Shown here: positions 16,325 through 25,728 of the stretch, piece after piece
How positions within the stretch are numbered: position 1 is the stretch's first letter
How the letters are laid out: each line of letters opens with the position of its first letter
Assembly (NCBI GenBank): GCA_025362495.1
Contig: JANYGI010000122.1
Coordinates: forward strand, 1-49,165
From: Byssovorax sp.
GTDB taxonomy: Bacteria; Myxococcota_A; Polyangia; Polyangiales; Polyangiaceae
Direction of reading: 5' to 3'
Length of the DNA stretch: 49,165 bases
Made by a program: the position numbers and the translations under genes
The notes under the pieces: generated by a model
The model's input: only the letters and a program-made list of their open reading frames with translations
The model's database searches: none
What the model was told of the DNA's origin: nothing

Positions 16325-18179
16325 GCCGCGCGGCGCACGCGTCGAGCTCGCCGAGGAGCGGCTCGAGCTCGCCGACGCCGCCGTAGCGCTGCGCCGCGTA
16401 GCGCCGGAGCAGCGTCGCCGGCACGGGGTGCGCGGCCGCGTCGAGTCGCCTCGCAAAGCGCTCGATCGGCTCCGACGGGGCGCGCTCGAGGCCCGCGCGC
16501 GCCAGGGCGTCGAAGAGCCGCGCCAGGCTCGGGTGCGGGCGCGGAGCGGCGTCGAGGCGCAGCGAAGGCTTCGTTTTGCGTGCGCGTCGCAGGAAGCGTC
16601 GCGCCAGCATCACCACGCCGAGGCCGAGCGCCGTCGCGCCGATCGCCAGCTTGCCGAGGTTGCCGCCGGTCGCCGCGTCGGCCTTCGCGAGCCGCGCCGC
16701 GACGAGATCGCGCAGCGCGCCGAGGACGCCGAGCCCGTGCATGGCGTTCTGCGGCGCGCCGCTCGGCGTGGCGTCGACGGTGACGAAGCCGCGGCCTGGC
16801 AAGAACACCTCGGTCCAGGCGTGGGCGTTCTTCTCGCGCACGATCCAGTAGCCGCCGAAGGGGCTGCGCTCGGTGACGCGGTAGCCCGCGACCACGCGCG
16901 CCGGCACGCCCACGGCGCGCGCGAAGAGCGTCATCGCCGAGGCGAAGTACTCGCAGTGGCCGCGGTGCTCGTCGAGCAAGAAGTCGATCAGCGCCTCGCG
17001 GCGTCGCTGGTGGAACTCGAGCGAGTAGCTGAAGTTGTCCTGGAAATGCCGGGCGATCGCCTCGATCTTCGCCGAGGGATCGTCGACGCCGCGGGTCCAC
17101 TCGGCGGCGAGGCGCACCACCGTCGCGCGGAGCTCGTCGGGGATGCGCAGATCCTCGGCGGAGGGCTCGGCGACGGTGATCGCCGGCGGATCGCCGAGCT
17201 CGAAGCGGATCGCGGTGGCGGCGCCGCTCGGGACCCGCAGCGTGCCGAAGGGATCGACGACGACGCTCGCGCCCTCGGCGACGATCGCGCGCGCGCGGAG
17301 CGGGAGGAAGTAGCGATCGCGGCTGCCGCCGGCGTAGGTGACGGCCACCGCGGCGGGCCCGGTCGGCGGCGCACTGGTCGGGGTGAAGTCCTCGGCGCTG
17401 CCGCGCGGCGAGCTCCGCCAGCGGCCGAGCTCGTAGCGATCGTAGATCGCCCCGCGGAGGTAATCGGGGCGCGGCCCCTCGATGCGCATCACCACCTCTT
17501 CGGACTGCTGCATGCCGTCGAGCGAGCCGAGCCAGAGGCGATCGCTGAAGCCCGAGGTCGCGTCGGGCATGCCGAGCAGCGTGATGTGCGCCGTGGTCCA
17601 GTCCGACATCGGGAACAGCGCGCGCGTCGCGGAGGCGCTGAGCGCCGCGGCGGCGATCACCAGGGCCGTGCCGACGATCAGCGTGCGCCGCGGCAGCCTC
17701 GCGAGCGGCGGGCGCCCCGGGTCCGCGAGGCGGAGCGCGAGCAGCCCGAGCGCGAGGTGCGCGGCGACGACGAGCTTGTAGATCGGCCCCACCGCGGTCT
17801 CCCCGGCGGCCGTCAGCGCGAGCACGCCGAGCACGGTGGTGACGACGGGGCCGCGCTCCGGCGCGCGCACGACGAGGCGCGCCGCGGCGGCGAAGAGCAG
17901 CGCGAGCGCGCCGATGAGCCACACGCGATCGAGGCCCGGCGAGAGCAGGCTCATGGTCGCGGTGCCGGTCGCGCCGAGCGCGATCCCGAGGCCCGCGGCG
18001 CCGAGCGTGAGCAGGCGCTGCAGGCCGACGCCGATGTCGATCCGCGGCCCCGCGATCGTCGCGCCGAGGAGCAGCGCGGCCGCGACGGCCGACGCGCCCG
18101 GGCGCCCGCTCACGACGCCGAGGAGCGCGACGATGACGAGCATCGAGGCCCCCGCGAGGCGGCGATCCGGGGCGATCAC
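16305..18179 (-). CDS. TgpA-like membrane transglutaminase (624 aa)
   Basis: The N-terminal part (1-200) has several hydrophobic helices (DUF3488-type). A periplasmic region follows, with a transglutaminase-like core whose catalytic Cys is in GHCEYFASAM, the His in NAHAWTEVF and the Asp in VDATPSG. One more transmembrane helix (GATALGLGVVMLARRFL) precedes a helical C-terminal DUF4129-like tail. It is the third gene of a MoxR-DUF58-TgpA operon, widespread and linked to envelope homeostasis. The GTG start at 18179 gives a GTGA overlap with the DUF58 stop. Confidence 0.88.
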   Translation of the reverse strand: MIAPDRRLAGASMLVIVALLGVVSGRPGASAVAAALLLGATIAGPRIDIGVGLQRLLTLGAAGLGIALGATGTATMSLLSPGLDRVWLIGALALLFAAAARLVVRAPERGPVVTTVLGVLALTAAGETAVGPIYKLVVAAHLALGLLALRLADPGRPPLARLPRRTLIVGTALVIAAAALSASATRALFPMSDWTTAHITLLGMPDATSGFSDRLWLGSLDGMQQSEEVVMRIEGPRPDYLRGAIYDRYELGRWRSSPRGSAEDFTPTSAPPTGPAAVAVTYAGGSRDRYFLPLRARAIVAEGASVVVDPFGTLRVPSGAATAIRFELGDPPAITVAEPSAEDLRIPDELRATVVRLAAEWTRGVDDPSAKIEAIARHFQDNFSYSLEFHQRRREALIDFLLDEHRGHCEYFASAMTLFARAVGVPARVVAGYRVTERSPFGGYWIVREKNAHAWTEVFLPGRGFVTVDATPSGAPQNAMHGLGVLGALRDLVAARLAKADAATGGNLGKLAIGATALGLGVVMLARRFLRRARKTKPSLRLDAAPRPHPSLARLFDALARAGLERAPSEPIERFARRLDAAAHPVPATLLRRYAAQRYGGVGELEPLLGELDACAARLRSPSR

Positions 18180-19444
18180 AGCGACAGCGCCTCGCCCGCG
18201 GTGATGGCCTTCGCGCGGATCGATCGCACGTCGCGCCCGCGGGGCTCGGGCCCGTCGCCCACCACGACCAGCGTCGTGCAGCCGACGCCGGAGCCGCGGA
18301 TCCGCTCGGCGAGCGCGCCGTCGTCCCACGCGCCGGTCACGACGATCACGCACGAGAGGCGCGGCAGGTGCGGCGAGAGCACGCTGAGCACCGCGTCCGC
18401 GCCGACGGGCTTCCGGCTGGCCTCGACGCACGCCAGGAGATCCAGCGCCTGCTCGAGGAAGCCGAGGTGCCGACCGAGGGTGAGATCGTGGACGCGATCG
18501 CCCGCCACCAGCAGATCGATCAGCGCCTCGCCGCGCGACAGGTGCGCGACGACGCCGGCCGCGAGCGAGAGCATCTCTTCGAGGCGATCGGCCCCCGGCG
18601 CTGACGTGTCGATCACCACGCCGATGCGGCTGAAATACTCTTCCTGGTACTCGCGCACCATCGGCGAGCCGGTGCGCGCCCAGCTCCGCGCGTGGAGGTG
18701 ACGCACGGGATCGCCGGCGCGATAAGGCCGCACGCCGAGGAGATCCATCGACTCGCCGGTCTTCGACGCCAGGGCCACGCCGCCCGGCTGATGACGACGG
18801 CCCGACGGCGTGGAGAGCCGGACGACGCTGGCGATCTTCGGGACGACGAGGAAGCGCACGCCGCCCGATCGCACGCTCGGGCCGAGCGTGAGGCCGAGCG
18901 GGACCAGGGCCGCGACCTGGAACGGATCGAGGTGGTGCTCGCCGCGCTCGAGGAAGCGCGCGCGCGCCTCGACGCGGACGTGCGCGCCGGCGGCGAGGCC
19001 GGGCACGCGCGGCGAGGGCAGCGTCCAGCGGCCGTCCCAGGGCAAGAATGGCCCGAGCACGCGCAGCGCGTGACGATCCACGAGGCCGTCGTTGTGAAGC
19101 ACGACGGTGAAGGTGATCGCGTCGCCGATGGTGACGCGGCGGGGCGCGGTGACCTCGATCCGGAACGGCGTCAGCGCGTGAAATCGCGTCGCCAGCAGCG
19201 TCCCGAAGAGCAGCGCCGCGAGCGCCGACCAGAGCACGTGGACGTCGCTGCCGTGCACGTCGATGCCGAAGCCGCCGACGATGAACGAGATCAGGAACAG
19301 CGCGCGCCCCTCGTCGGTGAGGCCGTCGTAGAACGCGCCGAACGGCCGGATCAGCGGCCCGAACAGGCCGGTCCGCAGCCGATCGCGCGCCGGCTTGGTG
19401 CCCGGGATGAGCACGTGGTTCAGCTTGGCGAAGTTGATCCTCAT
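18176..19444 (-). CDS. DUF58 domain protein (422 aa)
   Basis: Two transmembrane helices lie near the N-terminus (RALFLISFIVGGFGIDV and VLWSALAALLFGTLLA), followed by a beta-rich domain. The DUF58 signature is in the middle: LLGVRPYRAGDPVRHLHAR, with W and R residues after it. A von Willebrand A-like C-terminal half has a MIDAS-like DTSAPG. DUF58 proteins work with MoxR ATPases, probably as assembly or metal-insertion partners. The gene follows moxR by 15 bp and is coupled to the transglutaminase gene. Confidence 0.88.
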   Translation of the reverse strand: MRINFAKLNHVLIPGTKPARDRLRTGLFGPLIRPFGAFYDGLTDEGRALFLISFIVGGFGIDVHGSDVHVLWSALAALLFGTLLATRFHALTPFRIEVTAPRRVTIGDAITFTVVLHNDGLVDRHALRVLGPFLPWDGRWTLPSPRVPGLAAGAHVRVEARARFLERGEHHLDPFQVAALVPLGLTLGPSVRSGGVRFLVVPKIASVVRLSTPSGRRHQPGGVALASKTGESMDLLGVRPYRAGDPVRHLHARSWARTGSPMVREYQEEYFSRIGVVIDTSAPGADRLEEMLSLAAGVVAHLSRGEALIDLLVAGDRVHDLTLGRHLGFLEQALDLLACVEASRKPVGADAVLSVLSPHLPRLSCVIVVTGAWDDGALAERIRGSGVGCTTLVVVGDGPEPRGRDVRSIRAKAITAGEALSL

Positions 19445-19459
19445 CGCGGCGAGGTCGGC

Positions 19460-20413
19460 CTACGTCGGCACGCGCACCGACGTCACGATGCCTTCCACGA
19501 CCGACGCGCTCGTCGTCCCGCCGTAGCGGGCCTGCGTGGTGAGCATCAGCCGGTGGGCGAGCACCGGCGCGGCGAGGGACTGCACGTCGTCGGGGCTGAC
19601 GAAGGTGCGGCCGCCGAGGAGCGCGCGGGCCTGCGACGCGCGGAAGAGCGCGAGCGCCCCGCGAGGGGACGCGCCGAGCTCGATTTCCCGGTGATCGCGC
19701 GTCGCCGCGACGATCGCGAGCAGGTACTTCGCGACGCTCTCCTTCACCTCGACGTCGCGCACCGCGGCCTGGATCGCGAGCAGCTCGTCGACGCCGGCGA
19801 CGGCCTCGACGTGATCGAGCGGGTTCTCGCGCTGCCGCGAGAAGAGCATCCGCAGCTCGTCCTCGGGCTGCGGGTAGCCGACGCCGATGCGGAGGAGAAA
19901 GCGATCGAGCTGCGCCTCCGGGAGCGGGTACGTCCCCTGATAATCGACGGGGTTCTGCGTGGCGATCACGAAGAACGGCGAGGGCAGCGGGTGCGTCGTC
20001 CCGTCGATCGTCGCCTGCGCCTCGCTCATCGCCTCGAGCAGCGCCGACTGGGTCCGCGGCGAGGCGCGGTTGATCTCGTCGGCGAGCAGCACGTGGGTGA
20101 ACACCGGCCCGCGCTGGAACGAGAAGCGCCCCTCCTTTGGATCGAGCACCTGGGCCCCGAGGATGTCCGACGGCAGGAGATCCGGCGTGAACTGCACCCG
20201 GGTGAACGTGGCGCGGAAGGCCCGCGCCAGCGCCTTCGCCAGCGTCGTCTTGCCGACGCCGGGCACGTCCTCCACGAGCACGTGGCCGCCGCCGAGGACG
20301 CCGACGAGGAGCAGCTCGATGACCTCGGATTTACCGTGGATGACGCGCCCGAGGGCGCCGCGGATCGCGTCGAGAGTGGTCTTCACCTCGGGCGAGGATA
20401 GTCGATCCGGCAT
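19460..20413 (-). CDS. MoxR family AAA+ ATPase (317 aa)
   Basis: Walker A is DVPGVGKTTLAK (about 49-60), Walker B is VLLADEINRASPRTQSALLEAM, and ATQNPVDYQGTYPLPEAQLDRF contains the sensor region typical of MoxR. A lid domain with SPRGALALFRASQARALL follows. MoxR ATPases act as chaperones for maturation of partner complexes, here most likely the DUF58 and transglutaminase products downstream. The ATG at 20413 starts MPDRLSSPEV and gives a normal family length; longer frames upstream are Arg/Glu-rich noise. Confidence 0.92.
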   Translation of the reverse strand: MPDRLSSPEVKTTLDAIRGALGRVIHGKSEVIELLLVGVLGGGHVLVEDVPGVGKTTLAKALARAFRATFTRVQFTPDLLPSDILGAQVLDPKEGRFSFQRGPVFTHVLLADEINRASPRTQSALLEAMSEAQATIDGTTHPLPSPFFVIATQNPVDYQGTYPLPEAQLDRFLLRIGVGYPQPEDELRMLFSRQRENPLDHVEAVAGVDELLAIQAAVRDVEVKESVAKYLLAIVAATRDHREIELGASPRGALALFRASQARALLGGRTFVSPDDVQSLAAPVLAHRLMLTTQARYGGTTSASVVEGIVTSVRVPT

Positions 20414-20554
20414 GCGTGGCGACCAACCCGGACGCGCGCCCGCCGATTCCCGCGCGTCGCCGGAGCGGGCGTTGACAGCGCCTGGATCCTGGTCTCTTCT
20501 TCGCGGCAGAATGGCCTCTTTTGCAGCGCCCGCCCGCGTCGCCCCGGGGCCTTC

Positions 20555-21778
20555 GTGAGCGCCCCTCCGGCCTCGAAGCGCACCGCGTCGCGCGTCGTCT
20601 TCTTCGTCTTCGTCACCGTCTTCCTCGATCTCGTGGGCTTCGGCATCGTGATGCCGCTCATGCCGTTCTACGTGAAGACGATGGGCGGCGACGCCCAGAC
20701 GGTGGGCTTCCTCCTCGCCGGCTTCTCGCTGCTGCAGCTCCTGGCGACGCCCTTCCTCGGGCGCCTCTCCGACCGCATCGGCCGCCGCAGGGTGATCCTC
20801 GTCAGCCTCGCCGGCAACGCGCTGGCGATGGTGATCTTCGCCGGGGCGACGCAGCTGGCGATCCTCCCGCTGCTCTTCCTCTCGCGCCTCCTCGCCGGCG
20901 CGACGGCCGGCAACCTCTCGGCGTGCCAGGCGGCGATCGCCGACGTGACCGAGGGCGACGCGCGCACCAAGGGCATGGGCATGCTCGGCGCGGGCATCGG
21001 CCTTGGCCTCGTCCTCGGCCCCGTCATCGGTGGTGAGCTCTCGCATTTCGGGCCGTGGGCCCCGCCGATCGGCGCCGCGGCGATGGCCCTCGCCGATCTC
21101 GTCGGCGCCTTCTTCCTCATGCCCGAGACGCGCCGCGAGGCCCCGCCGGTGGACCCGTCGGTCGCCGCCGTGGTGAAGCCGACGCTCGGCCAGGTGCTCG
21201 CGCAGCGCCCGCTGCTGATGGTGCTCGCGCTCTACTTCCTCACGTTCCTGGCGATGACCAACCTCCAGGTCGCGCTGGCGTTCCTCGTCGACGCCCGCTT
21301 TGGCTGGGGCAAGACGGAGGTCGGCCGGCTCTTCGGCGTCATGGGATTTATCGGGCTGATCATCCAGGGCGCGCTGATCGTCCCGCTCTCACGCACGTTC
21401 GGGCAGCTCAACCTGGTGCTGATTGGCACCGTCGCGCTCGCCACGGGCATGGCGCTGATCGGCGCCGCTCACAGCCCGTGGATGGTCGTGGGCGGCCTCG
21501 TCTGCGTCGGGAGCGGCCTCGGCGTCACCAACCCGCTCCTCAGCGTGATCGCCTCGCAGCTCGCGGGCGGGGAGAGCCGCGGCGCCGTGCTCGGGTTCGC
21601 GCAGTCGTCGGGCGGCCTGGCGCGGACGATCGGCCCGCTCTGGGGCGGGTTCCTGTTCAGCCACATCAGCGCCGGCGCCCCGTTCTTCGGGGGCGCGGTG
21701 GCGGCGAGCGTCGCCACGGGGGTCGTCGTCGCCTTGCGCCGCATCCCGGCGGCCGCGCCCGCCCGCGCGGCCGCCTGA
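20555..21778 (+). CDS. MFS efflux transporter, TetA/multidrug-like (407 aa)
   Basis: Twelve hydrophobic segments are visible. Motif A (GRLSDRIGRRRVI) lies in the loop after helix 2, and the first helix VFLDLVGFGIVMPLMPFY is very close to the TetA/Bcr pattern. The helix 5 region shows GAGIGLGLVLGPVIGG, the antiporter motif C. It likely exports a drug or metabolite in exchange for protons. The GTG start at 20555 precedes the conserved first helix by about 15 residues. The gene is divergent from moxR with a 141-bp gap; the substrate cannot be read from sequence. Confidence 0.9.
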   Translation: MSAPPASKRTASRVVFFVFVTVFLDLVGFGIVMPLMPFYVKTMGGDAQTVGFLLAGFSLLQLLATPFLGRLSDRIGRRRVILVSLAGNALAMVIFAGATQLAILPLLFLSRLLAGATAGNLSACQAAIADVTEGDARTKGMGMLGAGIGLGLVLGPVIGGELSHFGPWAPPIGAAAMALADLVGAFFLMPETRREAPPVDPSVAAVVKPTLGQVLAQRPLLMVLALYFLTFLAMTNLQVALAFLVDARFGWGKTEVGRLFGVMGFIGLIIQGALIVPLSRTFGQLNLVLIGTVALATGMALIGAAHSPWMVVGGLVCVGSGLGVTNPLLSVIASQLAGGESRGAVLGFAQSSGGLARTIGPLWGGFLFSHISAGAPFFGGAVAASVATGVVVALRRIPAAAPARAAA

Positions 21779-21822
21779 TCGGCTCGTCCACGCCACCACG
21801 CCCGCCGCCCCCGCTCAGGGTG

Positions 21823-23010
21823 TCACCAGCCCGCGACAGCCTTGATCGCCGTGGTGAGCTTGTCGGCCATGAGCTGATCGGTCTTCAAGCTCGGGTGGTA
21901 ATCGCACCCGAAGCCATCGACGTTCCCGTCTTGCACGCCGAGATCCGCGAACGACACCCGCGGATCGCCGCCGGCGTTGGACGTGCCAACCACGCTCTGC
22001 ACATAGCCCTTCACCTTGGCGAGATCGGAGCCCACCTGCATCGAGCCGACCGCGCAAACGATGTACGCCTTGGGGTAGTGCCCGCGGACCTGCTTCACCA
22101 GCGCCGCGTACGCGTCGATGAACGCCTGGCCCGGATCGCCCGGCCCGAAGTCGTTGGTCCCCAGGTTCACCACCACCACATCGGCCGTCCACTTCGAGAA
22201 ATCCCAGGTGCTGTCGGGGAGATCGGCGAACGTCCGCTCGTACAGCACCCCCATCTGATTGCTGGTGTTGCCGTTGCCGTCGCGATAGGCGCCCTTGCCT
22301 GAATAGGCGATGACGCGCGCCTCGGCCTTCATCGTCCGGGCGGCGATGGCCCCGTAAGCGAGCCATTCGTTCTCGGTCGCGGGGGTGAAGCCGCAGCTCG
22401 GCCCGACTCCCTCGTTGCCGTACCCGCAGGTGATGGAGTCCCCGACGAGCTCGAGGTGACGCTGGAACGGCGGGGGCGTGGGGATCAGCGCCTTGCCGCC
22501 GATCGGCGCGAACCCGTGAAAATGGACGATGCCCTGGAAGGACTCGGTGCGTCGGTACAGGACGGCGTCGTGCTCCCCCTCGGGGAGGCCTTGCGCCAGC
22601 GTGTAAGTGTCGCTGGCGCCGCTCGTGGGGAGCACGTTCGGCGGGCCTCCGTCGATGGACACGGCGAAGAAGTTGCTCCCGTCGTCATGGAGGCTGACGT
22701 TGAGGCCCGTCCCGGAGAAGCGCGTGACTATCGCTGTCCCCGGCCACGAAAAGGCCGGCGCCTGGGGATCCGAGAGGTCGAATCGCCCGAGAAAGTGAAT
22801 GTCCGAAAGAGGCTCGCTTCCGCCCGTCGTGGCGCTCGTGCTGCCCGTCTCACCCATTGACGACGAGGACGACCCGAGCAGGATTCCGCCGGAGCCGCTC
22901 GCGCCGCCGGAGCCGCTCGTGGTCGCGGTCGAGGCCGGCTTGGTGGACGAGCTGCAAGCGGCCACGGAGAGCCCGAGAGCCCCGACGAGCGTGAGAGTAC
23001 GTGCGTTCAT
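21823..23010 (-). CDS. SGNH/GDSL esterase lipoprotein, CE2-like (395 aa)
   Basis: The signal peptide ends in VAAC and a Ser/Gly/Thr linker (about 20-65) follows, so it should be a secreted lipoprotein. A jelly-roll domain (about 70-180) precedes a catalytic SGNH domain with block I ELVGDSITCGYG (nucleophile Ser), block III VNLGTNDF and block V DYHPSLKTD (catalytic Asp/His). This order matches carbohydrate esterase family 2 acetyl esterases. It is probably a surface deacetylase acting on plant or bacterial polysaccharide. It is convergent with the MFS gene and has its own promoter region. Confidence 0.88.
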   Translation of the reverse strand: MNARTLTLVGALGLSVAACSSSTKPASTATTSGSGGASGSGGILLGSSSSSMGETGSTSATTGGSEPLSDIHFLGRFDLSDPQAPAFSWPGTAIVTRFSGTGLNVSLHDDGSNFFAVSIDGGPPNVLPTSGASDTYTLAQGLPEGEHDAVLYRRTESFQGIVHFHGFAPIGGKALIPTPPPFQRHLELVGDSITCGYGNEGVGPSCGFTPATENEWLAYGAIAARTMKAEARVIAYSGKGAYRDGNGNTSNQMGVLYERTFADLPDSTWDFSKWTADVVVVNLGTNDFGPGDPGQAFIDAYAALVKQVRGHYPKAYIVCAVGSMQVGSDLAKVKGYVQSVVGTSNAGGDPRVSFADLGVQDGNVDGFGCDYHPSLKTDQLMADKLTTAIKAVAGW

Positions 23011-23273
23011 GCGGTACTGTCCTTTCGGCGGGTCGGCCCCGGCGCGCGCCCGAGCCGACCCGCCCGGAGACTACCATCCACGAACGAGACTGCAGGCCTC
23101 GCTCGCTCATCGTGTCTGGCTATCTGATCCACGACAGTCGCGGACGTTGGTTTACGACGGCGACGCGTGCTGCCACGCTGGATCGTCCCGGCGCTCCGGC
23201 CGGACCGTCCCGGGGTGACTGCGCGCGACGATCCGCGCCCTCGCCGTCGCGAACGGCTACGCTCGGCGCCCTG

Positions 23274-24062
23274 ATGCGCTCCCACTCTCGCCTCGCCGCG
23301 GCTTCGTTCGCCGTCGCCGCCGTCTCGCTGGCGCTGCCGCGCGCGGCCTCGGCGGCCAAGCCTCATTTCGAGCCCACCGATCTCGAATTGCAGGATCCCG
23401 GGCTGCTGGAGGTCGATCTCCAGGTCGGGTCCGTGCGCAGCGCCGGGCCATGGCGCGCCGTCCTTCCGGACGCCGAGATCAACCTCGGCCTCTCGTCGCG
23501 GGTCGAGCTCGACGTCGACTTCGCCTTCGGCTTCGAGGGGGCGCCGGGGCGCGCGTTCACGTTCGATCACGTCGTCACCGACAATGTCTGGCTGGCGGCC
23601 AAGCTCGGCCTCTGGGACCACCGGGACGAGGCCGCGGGCACGGCCTGGGCGTTCGGCGCCCAGCTCGGCCCGAAGCTCCCGCTGGCCAATGGCGCCTACG
23701 GGATGGGCTACGAAGCGTTGTTGCTCCTCGGCCGCACCATCCGCACCACGCACCTCGTCGTCAACGTGGGTGGCCTCGTCGATCCCGGCGCCGAGGTCTC
23801 CCGGCGCCGCCCGATCGGCGTGGAGGGCGGGCTCGATCTCGACCAGGATCTCGGCCGCGACAGCCCTTTCTCCATCCTCGCCGAGATCGGCGGCATCCAC
23901 TGGTTCACGGGCGCTCCCGACCAGTTCCAGGTCACCGGCGGGCTCCAGTGGAGCCCGAGTGATCTGCTCGATCTCTCGCTGATCGGGCTCGTCGGTCTGC
24001 CGCCCGGCAGCGATCGTTACGGCGTGCTCCTCGGCGTCTCGCCCAAAGTCCGCCTCTGGTAG
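23274..24062 (+). CDS. secreted outer-membrane beta-barrel-like protein (262 aa)
   Basis: The N-terminal signal peptide (hydrophobic stretch FAVAAVSLALPRAASA, ending AxA) is followed by repeated amphipathic strands with alternating hydrophobic residues, for example INLGLSSRVELDVDFAF and ILAEIGGIHWF. The last residues are LLGVSPKVRLW; a C-terminal aromatic residue is typical of outer-membrane barrel proteins. There are no Cys. Similar proteins in myxobacteria resemble transporter-type barrels of unknown cargo. The ATG is chosen because it starts the signal peptide; the longer upstream frame has no ribosome binding site. Confidence 0.7.
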   Translation: MRSHSRLAAASFAVAAVSLALPRAASAAKPHFEPTDLELQDPGLLEVDLQVGSVRSAGPWRAVLPDAEINLGLSSRVELDVDFAFGFEGAPGRAFTFDHVVTDNVWLAAKLGLWDHRDEAAGTAWAFGAQLGPKLPLANGAYGMGYEALLLLGRTIRTTHLVVNVGGLVDPGAEVSRRRPIGVEGGLDLDQDLGRDSPFSILAEIGGIHWFTGAPDQFQVTGGLQWSPSDLLDLSLIGLVGLPPGSDRYGVLLGVSPKVRLW

Positions 24063-24102
24063 CTATCGCGGGATCGGCTTCGTTTGCCGGGGATCCGCGC
24101 CG

Positions 24103-24456
24103 TCAGAGCCCCCATGACCCGGCGTGCTTCACCAGGTCGTTGCGGGGCACGCGATACTTCGCGGCGACGGCGTCGAGCCACGCGTCGCGCCGCCGCAGGA
24201 GCACCCGCCGCGCGAGCTTCCCCGACGCGCGCAGGCCGATCAGGACCGGCAACGCCACGAGCAGCGCGCTGACGAGGGGCCACGCCGTCCCGCCGAACAG
24301 GCGCGCTTGCAGCCGCTGCAGGAGAAAATAGCCGGGATACGCCGCGAGCAGCGGCGCGATCAGGCACGAGGCCGCCGCGCGGAGGCGCACGCCGCGAGCC
24401 CGGCTGCGCAGATCGGCGTGGGCCTCGGGCAGGCGATCCGGCGCGGTGGGCGGCAT
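24103..24456 (-). CDS. small membrane protein, two TM helices (117 aa)
   Basis: A basic N-terminus (residues 1-25) is followed by two hydrophobic segments, CLIAPLLAAYPGYFLL and LVSALLVALPVLIGL. A basic C-terminal region carries R-R-R-D-A-W and ends SWGL. Positive charges on both ends predict a hairpin with both termini inside. No family is recognised. It is convergent with the barrel-protein gene and divergent from the PEBP lipoprotein gene, so it is a single-gene unit. Confidence 0.6.
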   Translation of the reverse strand: MPPTAPDRLPEAHADLRSRARGVRLRAAASCLIAPLLAAYPGYFLLQRLQARLFGGTAWPLVSALLVALPVLIGLRASGKLARRVLLRRRDAWLDAVAAKYRVPRNDLVKHAGSWGL

Positions 24457-24515
24457 GGGCGGTCGACTCTACACCCGCAGCAGAGGCGCGCGAGGGCGTG
24501 ATAGCGTCTCGGTCC

Positions 24516-25256
24516 ATGAAAGCTTGCCTCTCGCTCTTCGCGCTCACGCTCTCCCTCGCTTCGCTCACCGCCTGCTCCAGCGGGGATACGACCACCACGA
24601 CCGGCACCTCGTCGTCAGGCGCCTCGACCTCGGCGACCGGGACGACCACCAGCGGCGGTGGCGGCTCGGAAGGCACCAGCAGCTCCACGGGCGTCGGAGG
24701 CGCCGGCGGGAGCGCCGCCAGCAGCGCGAGCGCGAGCGCGACATCGAGCAGCAGCGCGAGCGGGAGCGCCTCGTCGAGCGGGAGCGGCGGAATGGGCACG
24801 TTCGCGCTCACGAGCAGCGGATTCACGGAGGGGATGCCGATCCCCGCCAAATACGCCTGCGCCGGCGCCAACGGATCTCCGGACTTCAGCTGGACCCCGG
24901 GACCGACTGGCACGCTGAGCTACGCCATGGTGCTGACCGACAAGTCCAATAACCTCATCCACTGGGTGATCTGGGACATCCCGGCGGCGACCACCTCGCT
25001 CCCGGCGGATCTCGAGAAGAAGGCCAATCCCGCGATCCCGGCCGGCGCGAAGCAGGCGAAGGCCTACGACAACCAGACGTTCGGCTACCTCGGCCCCTGC
25101 CCGCCCGCCGTCCACACCTACGAGTTCGCCGTCTTCGCGCTCGATATCGCCGCGCTCCCGAACGTCACCACCGCGTCGACCCGCAAGCAAGTCGACGCCG
25201 AGATCTTCAATCACGATCTCGGCTCGGCGACCCTGACTGGTACGTATACGCCGTGA
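24516..25256 (+). CDS. PEBP/YbhB-like lipoprotein (246 aa)
   Basis: The lipobox LTAC is at about residue 20, followed by a low-complexity Ser/Thr/Gly/Ala linker to about residue 95. The PEBP fold follows: FALTSSGFTEGMPIPAKYAC, then SPDFSWTPGPTGTLSYAMVLTD, HWVIWDIPAATTSLP, and the CPPAVHTYEFAVFALD segment. These are the anion-pocket motifs of the Raf-kinase-inhibitor-like YbhB/YbcL family. The bacterial function is poorly known; ligand binding is likely. The start at 24516 is the Met immediately before the signal peptide. Confidence 0.88.
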   Translation: MKACLSLFALTLSLASLTACSSGDTTTTTGTSSSGASTSATGTTTSGGGGSEGTSSSTGVGGAGGSAASSASASATSSSSASGSASSSGSGGMGTFALTSSGFTEGMPIPAKYACAGANGSPDFSWTPGPTGTLSYAMVLTDKSNNLIHWVIWDIPAATTSLPADLEKKANPAIPAGAKQAKAYDNQTFGYLGPCPPAVHTYEFAVFALDIAALPNVTTASTRKQVDAEIFNHDLGSATLTGTYTP

Positions 25257-25728
25257 ACATCGCGAGCCCGTCCGCCATCGATTCGCGCGTCATGGCTTGA
25301 AGCAGAACGACAGATTCTTGTGCACTTGGTACATCGTGAACCCTGGATCGAGCCTGTCATCTCCCCGGCCGCTCACAACGTTGACGCTGTGCAACTCTGG
25401 TAACGCGACGCGATCCGACGAGCGCCGCGGCGGAGCGCGCGGCCGGCGCTCGGGACGCGTGAAGGGGCGTTCTGTCCGCCCGCTCGCGATTTTTCTTCCC
25501 AATGCCAGTGAGCTTCCGTACCGTCGGAGTGTCAGGTCGCACACCAGCGCTCCGCCGGGGGGCGGCGAATTGATCTACGGCAAAACACGAGTCTGAGGGG
25601 CAACGCGGTGCCGGACAAGGCGAAGTCGTGACCGCGACGGCCGTGCTGGCAAGTACGGGGCTGACAGGCATCGTCCTCGCCGACGCAATCAGTCGGCGCC
25701 GGGCGCAAAATGTGATTCACTCCCGCCC
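25257..25728. other. 470-bp stretch without a convincing gene; possible minus-strand remnant
   Basis: No frame with good codon bias or a start site covers this region. On the minus strand, residues from about 25400 down to a stop at 25290 read like a natural protein end (VNVVSGRGDDRLDPGFTMYQ, then a short aromatic tail). The upstream part of that frame is Arg-rich noise without a start. This may be the tail of a decayed gene. The part next to 25729 presumably carries the RNA ligase promoter. Confidence 0.4.

Noticed and set aside
16428-20401. Long plus-strand frames (757 and 569 codons) opposite the MoxR-DUF58-TgpA operon
   Set aside because: They overlap real genes with intact catalytic motifs and consist of Arg/Glu/His-rich noise.
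24720-24790. AGCAGCGCGAGCGCGAGCG-type tandem repeats
   Set aside because: They encode the Ser/Ala linker of the PEBP lipoprotein, a common low-complexity spacer in these genomes rather than a separate element.
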